Under the pieces are notes generated by a model that was not told where the DNA came from, ran no database searches, and saw only the letters and a list, made by a program, of their open reading frames with translations. Positions 50,134 to 57,896 of a DNA stretch of 64,000 bases are shown here, piece after piece. A program made the position numbers and the translations under genes. Origin of the DNA: Catenuloplanes atrovinosus (GTDB lineage: Bacteria > Actinomycetota > Actinomycetes > Mycobacteriales > Micromonosporaceae); the NCBI RefSeq assembly GCF_031458235.1, contig NZ_JAVDYB010000001.1:5132001-5196000 (forward strand), in the 5' to 3' direction. Each line of letters opens with the position of its first letter. The stretch's first letter is position 1.

Positions 50134-51855
50134 ATGGTGCCCTCCGTGACGATGAGAGACCTGGTGCGCGGACGGACGTGGCGCGGCCCCGCGCTCGCGT
50201 CGACCGTTCTGGCCCTGGGCCTCGCGGCGACCGGCGCGGGCGCGCTGGCGCTGCACTCCGCCGAGAAGGACTGCGCCGACGCCGTGCTGCGGGTGCGCGC
50301 CGGCGCCACACAGGCCGCGGTGAGCGCGGCGGTGGCACGGCACACCACGACCGCGCAGCATCTCGCGGCGCTGGCCGGGAACGCGCCGGCCGCGCTCGAC
50401 GCCGCCGGCCTGGCGCGCCTGTCCCGCAGCACGCTGCCGGGTGCGTACGACGTGCGCCTGATCGCGCCGGACGCGGGCCGCCTCACCGCGGTCGCGGGCC
50501 GGCCGATCGACGGCACCGCCTCCGGCACCTGGACGGCACCGCCGCCGGAGGTCACGGCCGCCATGGACGTCGCCCGCGACACCGGACAGCTCGCGGTCAG
50601 CGCGCCGCACCTGCTCCCGCACGACCGCGCGCTGACCGGCACCCGCCGCCAGCTGTCGTTCGTGCTGGTGGTGCCCGCGCGATCCGCGGACGGCGCCGAG
50701 TTCCGCGGGTGGGTGCTGCTCAGCCTGCGCGCCGGCGACTTCCTGGCCGAGGCGCTGGGCTCCGGCGGGCACGCCGCGGTCACGGCCGCGCTGGCCGACG
50801 CCGGCGACCCGGCCGCCCCGGTCGGCGTGGCGGCCTGGAACGCGGAGATCGCGCCGGCCGGCCCGGAGACCGTGGCGCTGCCGGTCGCGTTCGGGCAGCG
50901 GCAGCTCACGCTCACCGTACGCCCGGGCACGCCGCTGATGAGCGAGACGCGACGGCACCTGGACACGCTCGTGCTGATCGGCGGCGTGCTGTTCAGCGCG
51001 GCACTCGGCGCGCTGGTGCTGGTCCTGGTCGCCGCGCGGGAGCGGTCCGCCACGAGCGCGCGCCGCGCGCTCGCCGACCGCCGCGCCGACGCGGACGCGC
51101 TGCTGCTGGCGCAGTCCGCGCTGCGCGAACGGGAGGCCGAGCTGGCCGGGTTCTCCGCGCTCGCGGCCGACCGGCTCCGGGCGCCGCTGACGAACGTGGT
51201 CAGCTACGCCGACCTGCTCGCCGAGGAGAGCGGCCCGCGGCTGGACCCGGCGGCACTGGGCTTCCTGGACACGATCGGCCGCAGCACGCGGCGCATGCTG
51301 CACGTGGTGGACGAGTTGCTCGCCTACACGCTGGCGAGCGAGGCGCCGCTGCTCCTGGAGCCGGTCGACCTCGCGCGGGTCGCGGACGAGGTGGTGGCCG
51401 CGCACGTGGCGATCTCGCCGACGCTGCCGAGCATCGACGTCGGCCCGCTGCCGGTGGTGACCGCGGACGCGGCGCTGCTCCGCCAGTTGCTCGACCACCT
51501 GGTCGGCAACGCGGTGACGTACGTGCGGCACGGCGCCGCCGCCCGGGTGACGATCGGCGCGCGGCAGAGCGCGAACGGCTGGTGGCGGATCGAGGTCGCG
51601 GACCGCGGCATCGGCATCCCCGCCGAGCACCATCGCCGGGTGTTCGCGCCGTTCTACCGGACGCCGGCGGCCGAGGGCTACCCGGGCACCGGCCTGGGGC
51701 TGGCCACCTGCCAGCGGATCGCCGGGCTGCACGGCGGCCAGGTCGGCGTGGAGCCGAACCCGGGCGGCGGCAGTGTCTTCTGGTTCACGGTCTTCGACGG
51801 CCAGAGTGACCACCAGTCCGGTGAGCACCCGGTCTTCCTGGCGCACCGCGCCTGA
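50134..51855 (+). CDS. Membrane sensor kinase-like protein with Asp in place of the phosphoacceptor His
   Basis: A 573-residue protein with membrane spans at about 21-40 and 276-299 enclosing an outer sensor domain (CHASE-like), a coiled linker, a dimerisation helix and a HATPase_c domain (LLDHLVGNAVTYV; VADRGIGIPAEHHRRVFAPF; YPGTGLGLATCQRIAGLHGG). The H-box reads LAADRLRAPLTNVVSYADLL: aligned with the usual ASHDLRAPL, the His position is Asp346. It therefore should not autophosphorylate in the standard way. ATG 50134, GTG 50146 and ATG 50152 are alternative starts. Divergent from a receiver gene. Confidence 0.85.
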   Translation: MVPSVTMRDLVRGRTWRGPALASTVLALGLAATGAGALALHSAEKDCADAVLRVRAGATQAAVSAAVARHTTTAQHLAALAGNAPAALDAAGLARLSRSTLPGAYDVRLIAPDAGRLTAVAGRPIDGTASGTWTAPPPEVTAAMDVARDTGQLAVSAPHLLPHDRALTGTRRQLSFVLVVPARSADGAEFRGWVLLSLRAGDFLAEALGSGGHAAVTAALADAGDPAAPVGVAAWNAEIAPAGPETVALPVAFGQRQLTLTVRPGTPLMSETRRHLDTLVLIGGVLFSAALGALVLVLVAARERSATSARRALADRRADADALLLAQSALREREAELAGFSALAADRLRAPLTNVVSYADLLAEESGPRLDPAALGFLDTIGRSTRRMLHVVDELLAYTLASEAPLLLEPVDLARVADEVVAAHVAISPTLPSIDVGPLPVVTADAALLRQLLDHLVGNAVTYVRHGAAARVTIGARQSANGWWRIEVADRGIGIPAEHHRRVFAPFYRTPAAEGYPGTGLGLATCQRIAGLHGGQVGVEPNPGGGSVFWFTVFDGQSDHQSGEHPVFLAHRA

Positions 51856-51894
51856 CGGTCTCCACCACCCCACCCCCCGGCCGCGCCGGTCCCC

Positions 51895-53949
51895 TCACGC
51901 CGAGGGGGCCGGCGCGGACCCCGTCGCGGCGGGTTCGCCGGCCGGCAGCCGGACCGTGACGGTCGTACCCACGTTCTCCTCGGAGACCGCGGTGATCGTG
52001 CCGCCGTGGTTGCGCACGATCGTGCGCACGATCGTCAGGCCCAGCCCGGTGCCGGGCACGGCCAGGTGGTTCGCGTTCGACGCGCGGAAGAAGCGGGTGA
52101 ACAGCCGGTCCTGCTCGCCGGCCGGGATGCCCATGCCGGTGTCCGCGACCTCGATCTGCACCTCGTCCCCGTCGCGGCGCGCGGTGAGCGTCACCGCGCC
52201 GCCGGACGGCGTGAACTTGACCGCGTTGGAGAGCAGGTTCGACAGCACCCGGTCGATCTGGTCCCGGTCCGCCACGATGCCCAGGTCGTCCTCGGCGCTG
52301 ACGGAGAGCGACACGCCGGACTTGTCCGCCGCGGGCCCGATCGCCGCGTACGCGCCGGAGATCAGGCCGGTCAGGTCGACCGCGCCACGGCTCGCCCGGA
52401 ACGTACCCGCCTCGATCCGGGAGAGGATGAGCAGGTCCTCGATCAGGCCGCGCAACCGGGACGTGTTGCGCGCGATGACGCCGAGCATCTTCGCCTGGTT
52501 CGTGTTGAGCGGCCCGGCGTCCTCGTCCTGCAGCATCTCCACGTACCCGGCGATGCTGGTCAGTGGCGTGCGCAGCTCGTGCGAGACGGTCGACATGAAG
52601 TCGGTCTTGACGTCGTCGATCTCCTTCAGCCGGGACACCAGCTCCTGCTCGGTCTCGTAGAGCCGCGCCTGGTGCAGGCCGTGGCCGAGGTCCGCGGCGA
52701 CCGACTCGGCCATCCGGATCTCCACCGGGTCCCACGGCCGCCCGTCCCCGGCGCGCATCATCGTCAGCACGCCCAGGCTCTCCGTACCGTTGCCGAACAC
52801 GATCGACACCACGCCGGACGCGCGCGCCTCGCGGAAGCCGCGCCGCTCCGGCTCCGGCACGCCCGGGTCGGTCCCGGCCCGCACGTCCTCGGACACCCAG
52901 ACCGCGCCCTGCGCCGCGGAGCCGAGCAGCCAGCCCGCGTCCGCCTCGGCCAGCGGCGCGCACGGCCCGGTGGCGCCCGGCGCGCACCAGGTCGTCGTGG
53001 TGCCGCCGGCCAGCCGGATCACCACGTGCTCCGCGTCCAGCATCTCGCCGAGCCCGCGCCCGGCCTCGGCCAGCACCTCGCCCTCGCTGAGATGGCTGCG
53101 CACCGCGGTGCCGACCCGGCGGGCCGCGAGCCGCAGCCGGCTGAGTTCCCGGTCGGCGTGGCGGGTCCGCTCGATCTCGGCGGCCAGCAGGTTCACCGCC
53201 TCCCCGACCGCGCGGACCTCGGCCGGGCCGTCCCGGGTGGGCACGCGCGCGTCGAACCGGCCCTCGCCCAGTTCGCCGAGCACGGTGACGAGCCGGCCCA
53301 GCGGGCGGGTGATCCGCCGCCGGGTCCAGGCGCCGCCGGCCACGGCCAGCACCGTGGCCAGGACGGTCACCGAGACGAGCGCGCCCACCGTGGTCCGGCG
53401 CAACCGCTCCGCCCGCGCGCCGAGCCGCGCCGCGCGGGCCGCCATGGTCGCGTCCAGCGCCCGGTTCTCGGCCAGGTACGCGTCGAAGAGGTTCTTGCCG
53501 TGCTCCGCGTACTCCACGGCCTGGTCGCTGCGCGGCGGGGCGAGCCGCTGCTGCGCGGCCAGCGCCCACCACGCCTCCGCCCGATCCAGCTGCACCGTGA
53601 CCGCGGTGTTCTCGGCCGAGGTCAGCACCATGTCCTCCAGGCGCGTGGCGACGGCCGGATAGTCCCGCACCGCCGCCTCGTACGCCTCCAGGAACCGGGC
53701 GTCCGCGGTGAGCAGGTAGCCGCGCAGCGCGCGTTGCCCATCCGTCATCACGCCGCGCAGCTCCGCGTTGACCAGCCGCATCGGCACCACGTGGTCGTCC
53801 AACTCGCGCACGGACCGCACCTGCACCTCGGTGGCCGCGATCCCGGCCGCGCCGGACATCACGATCAGCGCCACCAGCACCGCGAACGTGCGGGTCAGCA
53901 GCGCCCCGACGCTGCCGGCCGCGCTCCGCGCCGGCGCCTGCGACGACAT
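51895..53949 (-). CDS. Hybrid-sensor type histidine kinase (CHASE3-HAMP-GAF-HisKA)
   Basis: A 684-residue kinase: membrane spans about 20-40 and 188-208, a helical CHASE3-type outer domain between them, HAMP (about 209-262), GAF (about 285-430), HisKA with phosphoacceptor His457 in STVSHELRTPLTSIAGYVEM, and HATPase_c (RVLSNLLSNAVKFTPSGG, VADTGMGIPAGEQDRLFTRF, GTGLGLTIVRTIV). A normal, complete kinase. It lies nine bases after a receiver gene which itself overlaps another receiver gene, so the three form one phosphorelay operon. Confidence 0.93.
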   Translation of the reverse strand: MSSQAPARSAAGSVGALLTRTFAVLVALIVMSGAAGIAATEVQVRSVRELDDHVVPMRLVNAELRGVMTDGQRALRGYLLTADARFLEAYEAAVRDYPAVATRLEDMVLTSAENTAVTVQLDRAEAWWALAAQQRLAPPRSDQAVEYAEHGKNLFDAYLAENRALDATMAARAARLGARAERLRRTTVGALVSVTVLATVLAVAGGAWTRRRITRPLGRLVTVLGELGEGRFDARVPTRDGPAEVRAVGEAVNLLAAEIERTRHADRELSRLRLAARRVGTAVRSHLSEGEVLAEAGRGLGEMLDAEHVVIRLAGGTTTTWCAPGATGPCAPLAEADAGWLLGSAAQGAVWVSEDVRAGTDPGVPEPERRGFREARASGVVSIVFGNGTESLGVLTMMRAGDGRPWDPVEIRMAESVAADLGHGLHQARLYETEQELVSRLKEIDDVKTDFMSTVSHELRTPLTSIAGYVEMLQDEDAGPLNTNQAKMLGVIARNTSRLRGLIEDLLILSRIEAGTFRASRGAVDLTGLISGAYAAIGPAADKSGVSLSVSAEDDLGIVADRDQIDRVLSNLLSNAVKFTPSGGAVTLTARRDGDEVQIEVADTGMGIPAGEQDRLFTRFFRASNANHLAVPGTGLGLTIVRTIVRNHGGTITAVSEENVGTTVTVRLPAGEPAATGSAPAPSA

Positions 53950-53958
53950 GTGCCGGCG

Positions 53959-54333
53959 TCAGGCCCGGGAGCGGGTGAGCAGCGACTGGATCCGGGAGAC
54001 CAGTTCGCGAGGGCTGAACGGCTTGGTCACGTAGTCGTCGGCCCCGGCCCCGAACCCGCCCTCGATGTCCTGCTCCTGCACGCGCGCGGTGAGCATCACG
54101 ATCAGCATGCCCTGCGTGCTCTCGTCCGCCCGCAGCATGCGGCACACGTCGATGCCGGAGAGGCCGGGCATGGAGACGTCCAGCACCGCGAGCGCGGGCT
54201 GGTTGCGGCGTGCGGCCTCCAGGGCGGACTGCCCGTCCTCGACCGCGATCACGTCGTAGCCGACCTGCTCCAGCTTGAACGCGACCAGATCCCGGATGTC
54301 GGCATCGTCATCGGCAATGAGTACGGCGGTCAA
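53959..54333 (-). CDS. Single-domain response regulator
   Basis: A 124-residue receiver: ADDDAD pocket, Asp52 in VLDVSMPGLSG, Lys in DYVTKPFSPRELVSRI. Nearly the same layout as the receiver at 49620-49994. Its ATG overlaps the stop of the upstream receiver gene (ATGA), and the kinase gene follows nine bases later. Probably a phosphotransfer partner of that kinase. Confidence 0.92.
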   Translation of the reverse strand: MTAVLIADDDADIRDLVAFKLEQVGYDVIAVEDGQSALEAARRNQPALAVLDVSMPGLSGIDVCRMLRADESTQGMLIVMLTARVQEQDIEGGFGAGADDYVTKPFSPRELVSRIQSLLTRSRA

Positions 54334-54722
54334 TTCCCCTCCACCTCCGCGCGCGGCAGCGCGAGCCGCCGCATCAGCTCGGCCACGTCGGCCTTCCCGA
54401 ACGGCTTGGCCAGGATCGCGGCCGTCGGCAGGTCGTTCAGGTCGTCGGCGTCCAGCACCGAGCAGACCACGATCGGGCAGTGCCCGGTGCGCGGGTCCTT
54501 GGACAAGCGCCGGATCACCTCCCGGCCGTCCAGGTCGGGCAGCATGACGTCCACCACGATCAGGTCGGGCGGGTTCGCGCGCGCCGCCGCGACGCCCTCC
54601 TCGGCCGTCCCGTACCCGGACACCGCGCAGCCGTTCCGGCCGAGATGCTGGCGGAGCAGGTCGAGGAGGTCCTCCTCGTCCTCGATCACCACGGCTCGCA
54701 GCACGTCACCCACACCCGCCAT
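54330..54722 (-). CDS. Single-domain response regulator
   Basis: A 130-residue receiver with IEDEED, phosphoacceptor Asp58 in LIVVDVMLPDLDG, and Lys in ILAKPFGKADVAEL. More divergent than the next two; after the switch Ser region (VVCSVLDADDLND) it lacks the usual Thr/Ser-Ala. First gene of the receiver-receiver-kinase operon. The ATG at 54722 has no ribosome site; GTG 54728 is an alternative. Confidence 0.88.
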   Translation of the reverse strand: MAGVGDVLRAVVIEDEEDLLDLLRQHLGRNGCAVSGYGTAEEGVAAARANPPDLIVVDVMLPDLDGREVIRRLSKDPRTGHCPIVVCSVLDADDLNDLPTAAILAKPFGKADVAELMRRLALPRAEVEGN

Positions 54723-54775
54723 TGTCACTGACTTACCCCAAGATATCCCCTTGGTCCGAAATATCGGCTTAAGGT

Positions 54776-54794
54776 GTGCAACCTGCGTGCAACC
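54776..54794. repeat. 11-bp-spaced direct repeat in a promoter region
   Basis: GTGCAACC occurs at 54776-54783 and again at 54787-54794, spaced by one helical turn, between the divergent receiver operon and the small gene at 54866. Same-face spacing suits a cooperatively bound regulator. Confidence 0.35.
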
Positions 54795-54865
54795 GAGGCG
54801 CTCCCGCGACGTACCCCAGCGGGGGTTCCCTGGAATGCACCCGACCCGCTCGAAAGGAGCTCGCC

Positions 54866-55099
54866 ATGGCCGTCCAGCCCGTCCAGGTCGAGGCCCTCTT
54901 CGCCTCCCACCTGCAGCGCTCGCAGCGCCCCACCGCCGAACTCATTCGTGACGCCGTCCGCGCCACGGTCGCCCGGCACGGTGAGAATGGCGTCGCGGCC
55001 CTGGTCGCCCAGGAGTACGGCGACCACCCGGAGACCTCCGCCGGCCGCATGCGCTGGGCCCACGCCGCCTGCGCCCTGGCCTACTCCACCGCCGCCTAG
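54866..55099 (+). CDS. Small conserved actinobacterial protein
   Basis: A 77-residue soluble, largely helical protein (PVQVEALFASHLQRSQRPTA; ELIRDAVRATVARHGENGVA). AAAGGAG stands seven bases before the ATG, one of the best ribosome sites here, and codon use is strongly biased, suggesting high expression. I do not know a named family. Divergent from the phosphorelay operon, so possibly a target of it. Confidence 0.8.
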   Translation: MAVQPVQVEALFASHLQRSQRPTAELIRDAVRATVARHGENGVAALVAQEYGDHPETSAGRMRWAHAACALAYSTAA

Positions 55100-55245
55100 C
55101 TGCGGTTTCACCCCTCCTCGCATCGAACGGCATCTCCGCCGGTCCTGCCGACTCACCCTCGCCGCCGCGGTGGCTATTGTGGTCGGACTGCGGGCCCCAC
55201 CCGCAGCTCGAAACCCACGTCCCCGCTCGCGAGGAGGCCGGCCGC

Positions 55246-56754
55246 GTGGCCGAGGAGCCCGACCCCCGCCCAGACGCGCCCGCCACCCCGGCAGCCAAAG
55301 ATCAACCCCCGCCATCGGTACGCCGCACGCCCACTCCCGATTCGCCACCCTCAACACCCGGCGACTCGCGTACCGGCGACTCGGCACGCGTTGGCGACCG
55401 GCCGCCCCGGTCGGCGAGCACCACGCCCGCTCCGGCCCTCGGCGACTCGCGTACCGGCGACTCTGCAACCGTTGGCGACCGGCCGGCGCGCACCACGCCC
55501 CCATCGGGACCCGGCGACTCGCGTACCGGCGACTCTGCCGCCGCCGGCGACCGGCCGGCCTGGGCGGCGAGCACCACGCCCCGGTCAGCGCTCGGCGATT
55601 CTCCCGCTCCGGCGATCGGCGGCGCGCCGAACTCCGCGGACGCGGCGGCGCCGGCCGGATCGGCCGAGGCGCCGACCGGCTCCGGGCAGGGGGAGATCGC
55701 GCCGGACTGGGCCGGATCCACCGTCGAGATTCCGCTGGTCATCGCGGCGCTGGCGGCCGCGAACGGCACCGACCCGCTGGAGGAGGCACGCAAGCATGCG
55801 GCGGCTACCGGCCGTCCGCTGCCGCCGCGCCAGGCCGGCGCCGCGTCGGCGGCGCCCGGAGACCCGGCCGCCGCCAACCCCGTGACCCCCGCTGTCGCCG
55901 CCGGTGGTGGGCGAGCCGCGGATCGGGATGCGGGTGGCGCCGGGCGAATAGCGGCCGGGCCGGGCGCGGCGGGTGGCGAGGGGACGCCGGGTGAGGGCAG
56001 AGCGCGCCAGGCGCCCATGTCACCGGAAAAGGATGTGGATCATCCGGATGCCGCGAGGGCTGCCGGGTCGTTGAGTCAGCATGGGGTACCAGCAGACGAT
56101 CGGGCAGCGGACATGGTGACCGGGTCGCATCGCGCGACCGGTGGGCTCCGCCGGTATCTCCGCGACTACGCGTGGATCATCGTGGCCATCGTGCTGGCCG
56201 TGGCCGTGGCGCTGTGCTCGCTGCCGTTCACCAGCAGACTCGCCCCGTCCTGGAAGGCCGGCGCCCCCGCGTCGTCGGCCTCCGTCCTCGCCGGCCTCGC
56301 CGCGGCCACCGCCGCGGCGGCCGGCCCGGACGCCACCCCCACGGCCGCACCGACGCCCTCCGCCGAGCCCGGCTCCCCGACGCCGGTCCCCTCCCCCACC
56401 CGGTCCCGCACCTCCGCCGGCACACCGCGGCCGGCATCGCCGGCGCCCGGCCGCGCCACGAACACCGCCCCCGGCCCGCGAACCACCACGGCCCTGCTCG
56501 GCCCGGTCAGCGGCGGCGAACTCCAGGCCACCATCCGCCTGTACTGCTGGCAGGAGTTCGGCGCCTCCGAGGCCCGACTCCGCTCCGGCACCGACCCCGC
56601 CACCGACAACTGGGAATGCCGCGGCCACGGCTTCCACGACCTGGTCGACATGCACGCGCTCTGCTCCTGGCGCCACGGCACCGGCGCCTACGCCGCTTTC
56701 ACCGACCGCCACGACGCCTACTCCTGGCGCTGCTACCGCACCCGCTCCGCCTGA
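55246..56754 (+). CDS. Repeat-rich single-pass membrane protein with Cys-containing outer domain
   Basis: A 502-residue protein. The N-terminal 300 residues are low complexity and include three copies of GDSRTGDSA-x-x-GDRP (DNA units starting 55360, 55441 and 55513) and a short conserved-looking helix (VEIPLVIAALAAANGTDPLE). One membrane span (about 312-330) follows RRYLRDYAWI, then an Ala/Pro/Thr linker and a compact C-terminal domain (about 425-502) with three cysteines (RLYCWQEFGASEA, NWECRGHGF, HALCSWRHG). Type II topology would place this domain outside. GAGGAGG precedes the GTG. Family not recognised. Confidence 0.7.
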   Translation: MAEEPDPRPDAPATPAAKDQPPPSVRRTPTPDSPPSTPGDSRTGDSARVGDRPPRSASTTPAPALGDSRTGDSATVGDRPARTTPPSGPGDSRTGDSAAAGDRPAWAASTTPRSALGDSPAPAIGGAPNSADAAAPAGSAEAPTGSGQGEIAPDWAGSTVEIPLVIAALAAANGTDPLEEARKHAAATGRPLPPRQAGAASAAPGDPAAANPVTPAVAAGGGRAADRDAGGAGRIAAGPGAAGGEGTPGEGRARQAPMSPEKDVDHPDAARAAGSLSQHGVPADDRAADMVTGSHRATGGLRRYLRDYAWIIVAIVLAVAVALCSLPFTSRLAPSWKAGAPASSASVLAGLAAATAAAAGPDATPTAAPTPSAEPGSPTPVPSPTRSRTSAGTPRPASPAPGRATNTAPGPRTTTALLGPVSGGELQATIRLYCWQEFGASEARLRSGTDPATDNWECRGHGFHDLVDMHALCSWRHGTGAYAAFTDRHDAYSWRCYRTRSA

Positions 56755-57059
56755 CCCGCCGCCGCGAAGATCCCGCGCAGGTGCGGCACCGAGGCGATCG
56801 CCGGTCAGCTCGGACGCCGGCGGCGCCACGCGGCATCGGCCGGACCGCGCCCAGATCCCGGGCCCGGGCAGCGATCGTCGCGCTGCCGGACGGCACGCCG
56901 TTCGCGGTCACCGCGGGCAACCCTTCGAATCACCGCCCCACTCACCGATCCCGCCCGGCCGGAGATGAGCATTCCCGGCACGTGGTGACGGAACGCCGAC
57001 AGGGCGGCTGCCCGAACGGGCGGTGTGCTGCGATAACGCGGCCTGCCAGAGTCACGCCC
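56755..57059. other. 305-bp region without a confident gene
   Basis: No start with a ribosome site and no hairpin of note. One plus-strand frame contains IVALPDGTPFAVTAGNP, which reads like a fragment of a real protein, so a gene remnant is possible. Confidence 0.3.
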
Positions 57060-57263
57060 GTGACCGCACCCGATCAACCCATGGACGATGCCCTGACCGC
57101 GTACGCCGACGGCCGCGCGGACGGTCTGGCCGGTAACCCGGACGACACGCGGGCGAACGACCCCGACTACCAGATCGGCCTGTACGACGGGCAGGTGGAG
57201 ATCTTCGAGAACAATCTCCTGGCCGCCGTCCGCAAGGCCCTCGGCGAACCCGAAGCCGCCTGA
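57060..57263 (+). CDS. Small hypothetical protein
   Basis: A 67-residue acidic protein (60 residues if ATG 57081 is used). MDDALTAYADGRADGLAG is followed by DDTRANDPDYQIGLYDGQ, then an amphipathic C-terminal helix (VEIFENNLLAAVRKALG). Codon use is coding-like and a hairpin follows the stop codon. Family not recognised. Confidence 0.6.
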   Translation: MTAPDQPMDDALTAYADGRADGLAGNPDDTRANDPDYQIGLYDGQVEIFENNLLAAVRKALGEPEAA

Positions 57264-57287
57264 CCGATATTTCCCCATATCTCGGTC
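57262..57287 (+). terminator. Hairpin at the end of the small hypothetical gene
   Basis: GACCGATAT (57262-57270) pairs with ATATCTCGGTC (57277-57287) with a 2-base bulge and a 6-base loop; it overlaps the stop codon. Confidence 0.6.
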
Positions 57288-57860
57288 GGTGCCGCCGGCT
57301 CCACGCCCGCTTCGCCACTGTGTGAGGCTCAGGCACAGTGGACGATCAACTCTCGCCCGCGACATGCCGAAATGTCGGGCGCGCAGCGCCGCCCGATCCC
57401 CGAGACTCATGACCACCCGAGCCGGCGCCCCCAATCGCCCGACACTCATGAAATCCCGATCCGGCACGAGACCGCGACCACAGGCCGCACGCATGAGGTG
57501 AGGGTGACATGCGGAGCGGCGATCTCCGGACATCCACGAGACCCGAGCCGGCCCGGGAGCGCGGCAACACGCCGAACCCCTGGCGTGCGGCGAAACGATC
57601 GGCGCGTGCTGGGGAGGGCTGGACCCGAGGCGGGGCCGGTGCCCGCTCCGAGCATGCGGATCGCGACCACGCCGGAAGCGGGAGGAGAGACATGGAACCG
57701 GGCGAGCGGCACCGTGGTGCCGCCCGCCCGGACGTGGGAGGGGTGGTGGGCCGGGAACCGGCGTTGGCCTGACGGCACCCGGCCCACCACGGGCCGGCCT
57801 GATCGTGGGAATCAGGCCGTGCGGCGCCGACGTGCGGGCGACGGCGCCGCTCTATAGGTG
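57288..57860. other. 573-bp non-coding stretch with inverted and direct repeats
   Basis: No frame here has a domain, a good start or consistent coding bias. It contains a perfect 8-bp inverted repeat CCACTGTG / CACAGTGG (57315-57322 and 57334-57341), and three imperfect copies of a 25-27-bp element around 57401-57425, 57440-57465 and 57526-57552 whose shared parts are CGA-ACTCATGA and CCCGA-CCGGC. No promoter was identified. Confidence 0.45.
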
Positions 57861-57889
57861 GCCCGGGCCCTCGTGGGAAGGGCCCGGGC
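57861..57889 (-). terminator. Terminator of the GH48 gene
   Basis: Perfect 11-bp stem GCCCGGGCCCT / AGGGCCCGGGC with a 7-base loop, seven bases beyond the GH48 stop codon on the minus strand. Confidence 0.88.
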
Positions 57890-57896
57890 AGGCCGG

